Shown here: one piece after another, positions 1-6,332 of the stretch | Position numbering within the stretch: the stretch's first letter is position 1 | Layout of the letters: each line of letters begins with the position of its first letter | Assembly (NCBI GenBank): GCA_009694925.1 | Contig: SIBX01000024.1 | Location: 1 to 9,211 of the forward strand | Length of the DNA stretch: 9,211 nt | Source: Minisyncoccota bacterium | GTDB lineage: Bacteria > Patescibacteriota > Minisyncoccia > UBA6257 > 1-14-0-10-40-38 | Direction: 5' to 3' | Made by a program: the position numbers and the translations under genes | Notes under the pieces: model-generated | Database searches by the model: none | Seen by the model: only the letters and a program-made list of their open reading frames with translations | What the model was told of the DNA's origin: nothing

Positions 1-480
1 ATAGATATAGGAGCCAGATCGACCAGCATTTCAATTGTTAATAATGGTTTTTTGAAGTTTTTAGGACAAACTGATTTTGCTGGAAGTTCTATCACACAAA
101 CGATATCAAATGGACTGAATATACACCCAAGAAGATCCGAAGATTTTAAAAAAGAGAGAGGGCTTTATGGATCTTCTGGAGAGCACGAGTTATCCACACT
201 AATCACGCCAGTTTTAGATGTTATACTTTATGAAGCTAAGCGCCTTATTACTAATTTTGAATCTAGTTATGGAGAGAAAGTAGGCTTGGCAATTTTGTCT
301 GGTGGAAGTTCTAATTTGTTTGGTATTGAGTCTTACTTTGAAAGCAAATTAGGAATGAAAATTTTAAAGGCAGATCCCTTTAAAGATTTGAATTATGACA
401 AGATTTTAGAAAATGTACTGAAGGGGATTGGGGTTAATCTGGGAGTTGCGATAGGAGCGGCGATAAAATCATATAAGTAA
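1..480 (+). CDS. pilM: PilM, type IV pilus assembly ATPase-fold protein (5' truncated by window edge)
   Basis: PilM is a cytoplasmic actin/FtsA-fold protein that binds nucleotide and docks on the cytoplasmic tail of PilN at the base of the T4P machine. The frame is open from base 1, so the gene begins upstream; 159 residues are visible against about 350 usual for the family, and roughly the N-terminal half is missing. Visible residues 2-12 (DIGARSTSISI) match the second phosphate-binding motif of PilM/FtsA. Residues 99-105 (LSGGSSN), followed by LFGIESYFESKLG, match the adenosine-binding motif, and the chain ends in the usual AIGAAI helix. An internal TTG at 52 could be mistaken for a start but lies inside the conserved nucleotide-binding strand, so it is not one. 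The gene is followed by a 115-bp gap and then the PilN-like gene, the classic pilM-N-O order. Confidence 0.93.
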   Translation: MDIGARSTSISIVNNGFLKFLGQTDFAGSSITQTISNGLNIHPRRSEDFKKERGLYGSSGEHELSTLITPVLDVILYEAKRLITNFESSYGEKVGLAILSGGSSNLFGIESYFESKLGMKILKADPFKDLNYDKILENVLKGIGVNLGVAIGAAIKSYK

Positions 481-595
481 ATCAAAAATTAAATCTCAAA
501 AATCAAAATTGCAATTAAAAATCTAAAATTAAAGACATCTTTGCAGTTTGATTTGTTGTTTTATATTTTGATTTTTATATTTTGATTTAATTACA
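481..595. repeat. AT-rich imperfect palindrome between pilM and the pilN-like gene (copy A)
   Basis: This non-coding gap is almost entirely one imperfect inverted repeat. The left half is rich in AAATCAAAA/AATTAAA units. The right half, reverse-complemented, gives the same units (for example AAATCAAAAATTAAA against AAATCAAAATATAAA), and the centre is near AAAGACATCTTT. The right arm also has an exact 14-bp tandem duplication, TTATATTTTGATTT at 561-574 and 575-588. A similar element lies at 8455-8568, sharing the order CAAAAT-GGCAA/TGCAA-AAAATT-AAAGA(C/T)(A/G)T in the left arm. I read both as copies of a dispersed miniature palindrome. Any promoter for the downstream genes would have to lie inside it; I see no convincing -35/-10 pair. 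Confidence 0.6.
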
Positions 596-1141
596 ATGGC
601 AGATTTTAATAAAAATTCGCAGTTTAAAGATGAGTTGAGGCCAGAGGGTGCTTCTAAACTTTTAAGTTTTTTAATTGTAATTTTTTCTTTAGTTTTTATC
701 TCTTATTTTGGTCTTAATTTTGGATATATTCCTCTTTTAGAAAAAAAAATATCTGAAGCTAAAGATATTTTGGATTCTTTGGCTGGTGAGATTTCTAAAG
801 AAGATCAAGATAGATTTCAGGGCTTTGAGAGGGGACTTGTATCAATTGATAAATTGTTAAATTCTAGATTAATTTCTTCTAGAATATTTGATTTTTTACA
901 ATTCAATACTAATAAATCTATTTTTTGGAAAAGTTTTGATTTTGACGTTCAGGGGGCAAAGTTGAATCTAAGAGGAGTAGCTCGCGATTATGATGTTTTA
1001 GCTTATCAGATTTCTTTGATAAATAGTCTTGATTATATTGCAAAATATCAGACTACTAATGCTAGATTGATCGATGGTGGGAAAGTTGAATTTGATTTGA
1101 ATATTTATTTTAATGGTAAATTTTTAAAATCTGAAAAATGA
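596..1141 (+). CDS. pilN: PilN-like type IV pilus inner-membrane alignment protein
   Basis: The 181-residue protein has the bitopic layout of PilN: a short polar N-terminus, one membrane helix at about residues 22-42, a coiled-coil stretch at about 46-90, and a small alpha/beta domain at about 95-178 (LNLRGVARDYDVLAYQISLIN, then VEFDLNIYFN). PilN pairs with PilO outside the membrane and links PilM to the rest of the machine. Supporting context is the position after pilM, and the 4-bp ATGA overlap with the PilO-like gene, which implies translational coupling. It resembles, from memory, a common Parcubacteria family annotated as hypothetical near pilus genes. Odd: the INLLP motif by which classical PilN binds PilM is absent from the N-terminus. 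No Shine-Dalgarno precedes the ATG. Symbol assigned by context and layout; sequence identity to PilN is weak. Confidence 0.7.
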   Translation: MADFNKNSQFKDELRPEGASKLLSFLIVIFSLVFISYFGLNFGYIPLLEKKISEAKDILDSLAGEISKEDQDRFQGFERGLVSIDKLLNSRLISSRIFDFLQFNTNKSIFWKSFDFDVQGAKLNLRGVARDYDVLAYQISLINSLDYIAKYQTTNARLIDGGKVEFDLNIYFNGKFLKSEK

Positions 1142-1692
1142 AAGGATCATCTAAGAGATTTATAAGTTTGGCGTTAAGTTTGGGACTTTTATTTGGTTCC
1201 ATTATTTTGTTTTTATTTTTTCTGAAACCAGCATATAGCAGAGTTAATATTTTAAGAAGCGAATATTCTGCCAATAAATCTACAGTTACTAGCCAAGAAG
1301 AAGTTGTAGCTAAGGTTAAAGATGTCCTTTCTAACTATCAAGATCAATTAGTTAACCTGGAAAAAAATGCACTAAATATAGTTCCTAAAAATCCAGAGTA
1401 TGAAACGTTTCTTTATCAGATAAACGCTATTTCGAAAATCGATGGAATACTTTTGGCTTCTTTGGATTTTAATCTTTTGCCAAATAAATCAGCCAAGGGA
1501 AAGGATTTTACTCAGAATTCTATCTTGCAAGTTAAGCTTCAACTAAAAGGACAGTATGATAAATTTAAGGCGTTTATATCTCATATAGAGAAAAATATGA
1601 GAATAGTTGATGTTGTTTCTATGAATATTATTCCAGATGAAAAAGGCAATAATTCCTATTCGGTCGTATTAAATACTTATTATACTGAATAA
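1138..1692 (+). CDS. pilO: PilO-like type IV pilus inner-membrane alignment protein
   Basis: This 184-residue single-pass protein has a basic N-terminus (MKGSSKRF), a membrane helix at about 8-29, a coiled-coil-prone segment at about 33-80, and a C-terminal ferredoxin-like domain at about 85-183. The C-terminal pattern ETFLYQINAISKIDGI ... LQVKLQLKGQYDKFKAFISHIEKNMRIVDV is characteristic of PilO, where a helix and a strand frame the dimerisation domain. It would pair with the PilN-like protein to form the scaffold around the PilC platform. The start overlaps the previous stop (ATGA), and the next gene begins 5 bp after its stop, so three genes are read as one block. There is no ribosome binding site, in keeping with re-initiation. 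Length is close to the usual PilO size of 180-210. Confidence 0.82.
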   Translation: MKGSSKRFISLALSLGLLFGSIILFLFFLKPAYSRVNILRSEYSANKSTVTSQEEVVAKVKDVLSNYQDQLVNLEKNALNIVPKNPEYETFLYQINAISKIDGILLASLDFNLLPNKSAKGKDFTQNSILQVKLQLKGQYDKFKAFISHIEKNMRIVDVVSMNIIPDEKGNNSYSVVLNTYYTE

Positions 1693-1697
1693 TTTTT

Positions 1698-1991
1698 ATG
1701 GCAATAATATTTGAAGCAAAGCAGACAAAGATAAATTGGCAAAGGTGGATAACGGTTTTGTTTATAATCGGATTTTTTTCAGCAACTATCTATTATTTGT
1801 TTTTTTCAGCAACGCCAAAATTTGAGGTTATTCTACCAATAGAATTAAAAGAGGCGGAGATTATAGCCAACTCCCAATATATTGATCCGAGCGCTGTTTT
1901 TAAAAATAAAAATTTAGAAAAATTGCAAAATTTTGCTTCAAAGCCATCTCTCGGGCTAAATGGTCGAGAAAATCCATTTATTCCTTTCTAA
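1698..1991 (+). CDS. Small PilP-position membrane protein with NPF tail
   Basis: A 97-residue protein with an N-terminal membrane helix at about residues 17-37, a 50-residue polar region without obvious domain, and a distinctive C-terminal tail GRENPFIPF (residues 89-97). In Proteobacteria the gene after pilO is pilP, a lipoprotein whose folded domain contacts the secretin PilQ. Here there is no lipobox and no room for the PilP beta domain. Short proteins ending in G-R-x-NPF-x-P occur, as I recall, next to PilN/PilO in many Parcubacteria, and bona fide PilP also carries a DPF-type motif before its folded domain. I infer a PilN/PilO partner in a pilus lacking a secretin. Its end lies only 7 bp before the preferred pilB start. 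Function is unproven, so no symbol is given. Confidence 0.65.
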   Translation: MAIIFEAKQTKINWQRWITVLFIIGFFSATIYYLFFSATPKFEVILPIELKEAEIIANSQYIDPSAVFKNKNLEKLQNFASKPSLGLNGRENPFIPF

Positions 1992-1998
1992 AATTAAG

Positions 1999-3738
1999 AT
2001 GAAAAATCAAGATTTAATTTCCGCCTTAATTACGGAGGGACTTTTGACACAAGAAGATGCCGCGAGGGTTTTAAGAGAGGCTGAGTCTGTAAAAAAAACC
2101 GCTGAAGAAGTAATTTATTCTGAAAACTTAGTGTCCGAAGATGATGTTGCGAAGATTAAATCAAAGATTTTAAAAATACCGTATAAAAAAATTGATGTTG
2201 CTTCTGTTTCTGAGAGTTTAATAAAACTTATACCATTCGACAATGCTAGAAGTTTTAAAATGATTCCTATGAGTAGAACTCAGGATATGATTGTTGTGGG
2301 GATGGTTAATCCAGACGACTCACAGGCGCAACAGGCTCTTAAATTTTTAGCATCAAGGGAAAAAGTTAATTTGGGAGTTTATGTTGTTACTCCATCTGAC
2401 GTCTATGCTGTTATAAATAGATATAATCCAATTTCCGATGAAATTAAGGAGGCTTTGGATTTTATTAAAAATGAAAAAGGCGCAGATGAATTTAGGGCTT
2501 TTCAGAAAATAATTAAACTAGACGAAGCAGATTCTTCTAAAAAAGATATAGATGCTCCCATTATAAGAATAGTTTCTGGTCTTTTAAAGGAAGCCGTGGG
2601 AGTGAAAGCTTCTGATATTCATATAGAACCAGGAAGATTAAAAACTAGGGTAAGATTTAGATTGAATGGCGAATTGGAAGAATATACAGCTTTTCCGCCA
2701 GAACTTTCTCAGGCCATAGTTTCTCGTGTAAAAGTTCTTTCTAACATGAAGCTGGACGAGACCAGAATTCCACAAGATGGAAGATTTAGGACGATGATTT
2801 TTGAAAAAGAAATAGATTTTAGGGTTTCCACTTTTCCCACTCCAAACGGAGAAAAAGTTGCATTAAGAGTTTTAGATAGCGCAACTGGATTAAAAAATCT
2901 TGGAGACTTGGGAATTGTTGGGCAAAGTTTTGATATTTTAAATAGAGCAATTACTAGGGCTTACGGAATGGTCCTTTTGACTGGGCCGACCGGATCTGGA
3001 AAAACAACAACTCTTTATGCTTTGATGAAAATTTTAAATAAGGAAAACGTGAACGTCATCAGCTTAGAAGATCCAGTTGAATATACTATCGATGGAATAA
3101 ATCAGTCCCAAATCAAGCCAGAAATAGGATATAACTTTGCTTCGGGGCTTAGAGAAATTTTAAGACAAGATCCGGATATTTTAATGGTTGGCGAAATCCG
3201 TGATAAAGAGACGGCTGATTTGGCTGTTAATGCGGCCCTAACTGGCCATGTTTTGCTTTCAACTCTGCACACGAATAATGCCGTTGGGGTAATCCCAAGA
3301 CTAATCGATTTAGGAGTTTCTAGTTATCTTTTGCCGTCTGCAATTTCGGCTATGGCGGGACAGAGATTAATTCCTAAGCTTTGCGATAGTTGCAAAACTG
3401 CATCTGACCCTGCCCCTGAAATTTTAAAAGTTATTAAAGCAGAATTAGCTTTGGCGCAGAATTTAATTCAAATAAAAGAGCCTTTTAAGGTTTATAAGGC
3501 TCCTGGGTGCAAGATTTGTAAAAATAAAGGCATCGTCGGAAGGGTGGCAATTTTTGAAGTTTTTGAAATGACAAAGGAATTGTCCCAAGTATTATCTGAA
3601 AAGAATTTTTCAGAAAATGACATATTAAAAGAAGCATTAAGACAAGGCATGATTTCTTTAAGGCAAGATGGAATAATAAAAGCATTACAGGGATTGGTTA
3701 GTATTGAAGATGTATTAAGCGAAACAGATAAGATATAG
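1999..3738 (+). CDS. pilB: PilB, type IV pilus extension ATPase
   Basis: A 579-residue GspE/PilB-family hexameric ATPase that powers pilin polymerisation from the cytoplasmic face of PilC. In order: an MshEN/T2SSE N-terminal domain (about 1-150, LISALITEGLLTQEDAARVL onward), then the N2 and C-terminal ATPase domains. Visible motifs are Walker A GPTGSGKT (329-336), the Asp box around LEDPVEY, Walker B ILMVGE (394-399), the His box TLHTN (422-426), and the zinc-binding tetracysteine C462/C465 and C504/C507, the mark of PilB/GspE as opposed to PilT. An in-frame ATG at 1960 would add 13 residues but overlaps the upstream gene by 32 bp. The ATG at 1999 places the MshEN helix at the usual N-terminus, so I prefer it. 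No Shine-Dalgarno is seen at either start. Confidence 0.95.
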   Translation: MKNQDLISALITEGLLTQEDAARVLREAESVKKTAEEVIYSENLVSEDDVAKIKSKILKIPYKKIDVASVSESLIKLIPFDNARSFKMIPMSRTQDMIVVGMVNPDDSQAQQALKFLASREKVNLGVYVVTPSDVYAVINRYNPISDEIKEALDFIKNEKGADEFRAFQKIIKLDEADSSKKDIDAPIIRIVSGLLKEAVGVKASDIHIEPGRLKTRVRFRLNGELEEYTAFPPELSQAIVSRVKVLSNMKLDETRIPQDGRFRTMIFEKEIDFRVSTFPTPNGEKVALRVLDSATGLKNLGDLGIVGQSFDILNRAITRAYGMVLLTGPTGSGKTTTLYALMKILNKENVNVISLEDPVEYTIDGINQSQIKPEIGYNFASGLREILRQDPDILMVGEIRDKETADLAVNAALTGHVLLSTLHTNNAVGVIPRLIDLGVSSYLLPSAISAMAGQRLIPKLCDSCKTASDPAPEILKVIKAELALAQNLIQIKEPFKVYKAPGCKICKNKGIVGRVAIFEVFEMTKELSQVLSEKNFSENDILKEALRQGMISLRQDGIIKALQGLVSIEDVLSETDKI

Positions 3739-3755
3739 ATCTTTATTAAATGAGT

Positions 3756-3761
3756 TATAAT
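3756..3761 (+). promoter_or_regulatory. Possible -10 element upstream of pilT
   Basis: TATAAT, an exact sigma70-type -10 hexamer, lies in the 39-bp gap between pilB and pilT, 16 bp before the pilT ATG. No recognisable -35 (TTGACA-like) is found 16-18 bp upstream and there is no TG extension, so this is weak. In DNA this AT-rich the hexamer also arises by chance. If real, pilT could be transcribed on its own with a short leader. Confidence 0.2.
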
Positions 3762-3777
3762 TTATACATAAAACAAT

Positions 3778-4851
3778 ATGACAGATTACAAAGATAGATT
3801 GGAGGGATTAATGCTTTTGGCGGTTAAGCAAAATGCTTCTGATATTCATATAGGCGTAGGAAAAAAACCCAGCTTAAGGGTTGATGGAGTTTTGATTCCT
3901 GTTGATGGAGAGCCAATAGTTTCTCCAGAAATTGCAGAAGGACTAGTTGTTTCTTTGTTAACCGAAGCTCAAGCTCAAGAGTTTACGGCTAGGCGTGAAT
4001 TAGATTTTTCATATTCCTATGAAGACAAGGCAAGGTTTAGGGTAAATGTATTTTTTCAGAGAGGATATATGGCAGCGGCACTTAGACTTATTCCAAGCAA
4101 AGTAAAAACAATCGAACAACTTGGCCTTCCACCAGTACTTCACGATTTAACAAAATTATCCCAAGGATTTGTGCTTTTTGTGGGTCCTGCTGGACATGGA
4201 AAATCTACAAGTTTGGCTGCTTTGGTTGACGAAGTTAATCACACCAGAATGGAACATATCGTTACCGTTGAAGATCCTATTGAATATCTTTTTGCACAGG
4301 ACAGATCAATTATTTCCCAAAGAGAAGTTAGGACTGATACTATAAGTTTTCATCATGCTTTAAAATCACTCTTAAGACAGGATCCGGATGTAGTTATGAT
4401 AGGAGAAATGAGAGACGTTATATCAATCTCAACGGCCATGACAGCTGCTGAAACTGGCCACTTAGTTTTTTCTACGCTTCATACAAATTCTGCAGCTCAA
4501 ACAATAGATAGAATAATAGATAGTTTTCCAGCAGAACAGCAGAGCCAAGTCACGAGTCAGCTGGCAGCGACTTTGGTTGCTATAGTTTCTCAGAGATTGG
4601 TGCCTAAAATTGGCGGAGGGCGTGTTCCTGTGTGTGAAATAATGTTTGTAAATTCAGCAATAAGAAATTTGATCCGCGAGAGAAAAGCTTATCAAATTGA
4701 TTTAGTGATAGAGACTAATATGCAAGAGGGAATGATAACCTTAAATAGATCTCTGGCTAATTTAGTAAGGCAAAGAGTTATTTCTCCTGAAGTTGCAGAG
4801 CTTTATTCTCTTAATCAATCAGAGTTGAGAATTTTATTAGAGAGAATGTAG
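3778..4851 (+). CDS. pilT: PilT, type IV pilus retraction ATPase
   Basis: A 357-residue twitching-motility ATPase that depolymerises the pilus. It lacks the MshEN domain and the tetracysteine of PilB and has PilT-family length. Motifs: N-terminal PAS-like domain with ASDIHIGVGKKPSLRVDG (20-37), Walker A GPAGHGKS (136-143), EDPIEY (165-170), Walker B VVMIGE (205-210), His box TLHTN (233-237), and the C-terminal AIRNLIR helix (294-300), known in PilT to be needed for retraction. The P-loop differs from the usual GPTGSGKS in having Ala-Gly-His in the middle but keeps the essential G-K-S. The C-terminal GMITLNRSL takes the place of the usual GMxTMDxAL. The ATG fits the normal N-terminus; no Shine-Dalgarno precedes it. 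It lies 39 bp after pilB. Confidence 0.94.
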   Translation: MTDYKDRLEGLMLLAVKQNASDIHIGVGKKPSLRVDGVLIPVDGEPIVSPEIAEGLVVSLLTEAQAQEFTARRELDFSYSYEDKARFRVNVFFQRGYMAAALRLIPSKVKTIEQLGLPPVLHDLTKLSQGFVLFVGPAGHGKSTSLAALVDEVNHTRMEHIVTVEDPIEYLFAQDRSIISQREVRTDTISFHHALKSLLRQDPDVVMIGEMRDVISISTAMTAAETGHLVFSTLHTNSAAQTIDRIIDSFPAEQQSQVTSQLAATLVAIVSQRLVPKIGGGRVPVCEIMFVNSAIRNLIRERKAYQIDLVIETNMQEGMITLNRSLANLVRQRVISPEVAELYSLNQSELRILLERM

Positions 4852-4917
4852 GAGAATATAAGTAGCAAGATATAAAATGAAAATAAATAAAATTAATAAT
4901 GTATCTCGTTCATTGCA

Positions 4918-4945
4918 GGAGCAATTTCACGAAGTGATTTTCTCC
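4918..4945. repeat. Hairpin 1 between pilT and pilC
   Basis: A 28-nt stem-loop. GGAG (4918-4921) pairs with CTCC (4942-4945), AA with TT, and TCAC (4927-4930) with GTGA (4934-4937) around a GAA loop, with one bulged C and a TT/TT internal loop. It is followed by TATTTAATTAA, which is too poor in consecutive T for a confident Rho-independent terminator. An alternative nested stem is ATTGC-AGGA-GCAAT at 4912-4925. The segment 4899-4945 is visibly less AT-rich than its surroundings, which suggests a distinct inserted or conserved element. Confidence 0.5.
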
Positions 4946-4957
4946 TATTTAATTAAC

Positions 4958-4982
4958 AATTTTAAACAAGAAGTTTAAAATT
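4958..4982. repeat. Perfect 10-bp hairpin 2 just upstream of pilC
   Basis: AATTTTAAAC (4958-4967) and GTTTAAAATT (4973-4982) are exact reverse complements around the 5-nt loop AAGAA. The stem ends 14 nt before the pilC ATG, so in the mRNA it sits at the edge of the ribosome footprint. It is an all-but-AT stem (one G-C pair) and has no T-tract, so it is more likely a translation or stability element than a terminator. Confidence 0.55.
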
Positions 4983-4996
4983 ACAAGAAGAAAATC

Positions 4997-6208
4997 ATGA
5001 AATTTAGATATAGCGCAAGAACAAAAACCGGAGAGCTTCAAGTTGGTAATGTTGAGGCTGTGGATAAAGATACTGCGACCAGTGTTTTAATTTCACACGA
5101 TCTTTTTGTTTTAAGTATAGATAAATATTCTGATCCAAAATGGTACAATGAATTTTTTCTTTTTTGGAAAAGCGTCAAATCAAAAGATTTAGCAATATTT
5201 ACAAGGCAATTCTCCGCAATGTTGGGAGCAAAAATTTCCCTAACAGATTCTTTAAATTCTCTTTATTATCAAACACAGAATACTGTCTTAAAAGAGGCAC
5301 TATATGAAATAGCTCAAGATATTACATCTGGTCTTTCTTTGTCTCAGGCGCTTCAAAAACACGGCAATATATTTTTTGATTTTTATGTGAACTTAGTTCA
5401 ATCAGCTGAAGTAACAGGAAGACTTGAGGAGGTTATGGAATATCTGGCTAATTATTTAGAAAAAGAATTACTTTTATCCTCAAAAGTGAAGACGGCCATG
5501 ATTTATCCTGTATTCGTTATTACTTTATCGCTCATTGTTGGAGCAGTTTTAGTTGGCCTAGTTTTCCCGCAAATAAAGCCCATATTTACAGAGGCTAATT
5601 TTGAACTACCGTTAATAACTAGAATATTTTTAAATTTAGGAGATTTTATTAACGAATGGTGGGCTGGGATTATAATTTTTTCAATTGTTTTTTTAATTAT
5701 AATTTTAGATTATTTCAGGAGTAAAGAGGGAAAGGCGATTTTAAATCAAATAGTTTTAAGCGTTCCTGGGTTGGGCGGTCTTTTTAAAAAATTATATATT
5801 GCAAGATTTTCTGAGGTTTCAAGTGTCTTAATTAAAGGGGGAATTCCAATTACCCAATCTTTAGAAATTGCAGGTCACACTATCGGAAGCGAGCTTTACG
5901 AAGAAGTTATTCATGAAATAGTTGAGAGATTGCGCAGAGGAGAGCCACTTAGTCAAGCATTTCAGTTATATGGAAAATATTTTCCGACCATTGTGACTCA
6001 AATGATTTCTGTGGGCGAGCAAACCGGAAAGCTTGAGGAGATGTTTCAGAAAATAAATTCTTTTTACTCAAGAGAAGTTGATAACTTAGTTTCTAATGTT
6101 TCAGAATTAATACAGCCAGTCATTATGGTGTTTTTGGGGCTTATGGTTGGGTTTATGTTTGCGGCACTTTTACTTCCGATATATAATTTAATACAAGTCA
6201 TTAGGTAA
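4997..6208 (+). CDS. pilC: PilC, type IV pilus inner-membrane platform protein
   Basis: A 403-residue GspF/PilC-family protein, the membrane platform that couples the PilB and PilT ATPases to pilin insertion and removal. It starts with the usual FRYSARTKTGELQVGNVEA strand segment (3-21). Two T2SSF helical-bundle repeats follow, at about 66-190 and 267-395. Their internal duplication shows in the paired motifs AEVTGRLEEVM (137-147) and GEQTGKLEEMF (340-350). Three membrane helices are visible at about 168-191, 222-239 and 372-396. Length is typical of the family. The sequence before the ATG has AAGAAG but no real Shine-Dalgarno. It is separated from pilT by 145 bp with two hairpins, and from the pilins by 124 bp with another, so its expression may be tuned separately. 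Confidence 0.95.
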   Translation: MKFRYSARTKTGELQVGNVEAVDKDTATSVLISHDLFVLSIDKYSDPKWYNEFFLFWKSVKSKDLAIFTRQFSAMLGAKISLTDSLNSLYYQTQNTVLKEALYEIAQDITSGLSLSQALQKHGNIFFDFYVNLVQSAEVTGRLEEVMEYLANYLEKELLLSSKVKTAMIYPVFVITLSLIVGAVLVGLVFPQIKPIFTEANFELPLITRIFLNLGDFINEWWAGIIIFSIVFLIIILDYFRSKEGKAILNQIVLSVPGLGGLFKKLYIARFSEVSSVLIKGGIPITQSLEIAGHTIGSELYEEVIHEIVERLRRGEPLSQAFQLYGKYFPTIVTQMISVGEQTGKLEEMFQKINSFYSREVDNLVSNVSELIQPVIMVFLGLMVGFMFAALLLPIYNLIQVIR

Positions 6209-6332
6209 ATTTGAATTTATAAAGGCATATACTTTGTTGTTCCTCGTCGTAGTATCAACAAGCTTGATACAACTTCCTTGGAACGCCTCGTATCTGCACT
6301 TTCTAAATCCAAATTAGAAGAATTAAAAATAT
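6209..6332. other. pilC-pilin intergenic region, probable 5' leader of the pilin mRNA
   Basis: This is a 124-bp gap with no open frame of note. TATACT at 6228-6233 resembles a -10 box, without a good -35. A long hairpin (6239-6284) occupies the centre, and the last 30 bp are AT-rich with AGAAGAA but no clear Shine-Dalgarno. Major pilin genes are normally transcribed far more strongly than the machinery genes, so a promoter here is expected, but the sequence supports it only weakly. Confidence 0.35.
6239..6284. repeat. Long imperfect hairpin upstream of the major pilin
   Basis: The inner stem is GTATCAA (6252-6258) with TTGATAC (6264-6270) around loop CAAGC. It is extended by two more pairs after an A/A mismatch, so that 6249-6258 pairs with 6264-6273. 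The outer stem is GTTCC (6239-6243) with GGAAC (6280-6284), separated by an asymmetric 5/6-nt internal loop. The block is clearly more GC-rich than the flanks. No T-tract follows, so it is not a standard terminator. It could be a structured leader of the pilin transcript or a small dispersed palindrome. Confidence 0.6.

Larger units (their letters stand above)
4852..4996. other. pilT-pilC intergenic region with structured repeats
   Basis: This 145-bp gap contains two inverted repeats, listed separately, and no credible gene. The only ATG-initiated frame of any size is a 33-codon one (4877-4978) that runs through both hairpins and looks spurious. AT-rich stretches such as TATAAA at 4871-4876 could serve as a promoter for pilC, but no paired -35 is evident. 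Confidence 0.5.

Noticed and set aside
481..595. CRISPR-like or tandem array interpretation of the AT-rich gap
   Set aside because: There are no regular spacers or repeats of constant length; the symmetry is palindromic, with a single 14-bp duplication.
1960..1998. Earlier in-frame ATG for pilB adding 13 residues
   Set aside because: It overlaps the end of the upstream gene by 32 bp and the extra residues fit no MshEN domain; ATG 1999 gives the usual N-terminus.
3478..3502. Inverted repeat GAGCCTT/AAGGCTC within pilB
   Set aside because: It is a 7-bp stem with an 11-bp loop in normal coding sequence between the two CxxC motifs, without T-tract or repeat copies. It is plausibly chance.
3485..3685. 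66-residue minus-strand open frame inside pilB
   Set aside because: It lies opposite the conserved tetracysteine region of pilB and has low-complexity Leu/Phe content, so it is a shadow of the real gene.
4918..4960. Rho-independent terminator after pilT
   Set aside because: The stem has mismatches and the following TATTTAATTAA lacks a continuous T-run, so termination cannot be supported.
4877..4978. 33-codon open frame starting MKINKINNVS between pilT and pilC
   Set aside because: It runs through both inverted repeats, has no ribosome binding site and no recognisable domain or membrane segment. Frames of this size are expected in AT-rich gaps.
6209..6332. tRNA or known riboswitch in the pilC-pilin gap
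   Set aside because: No acceptor stem, T-loop consensus or CCA is present, and I recognise no conserved aptamer core; only a simple long hairpin is evident.
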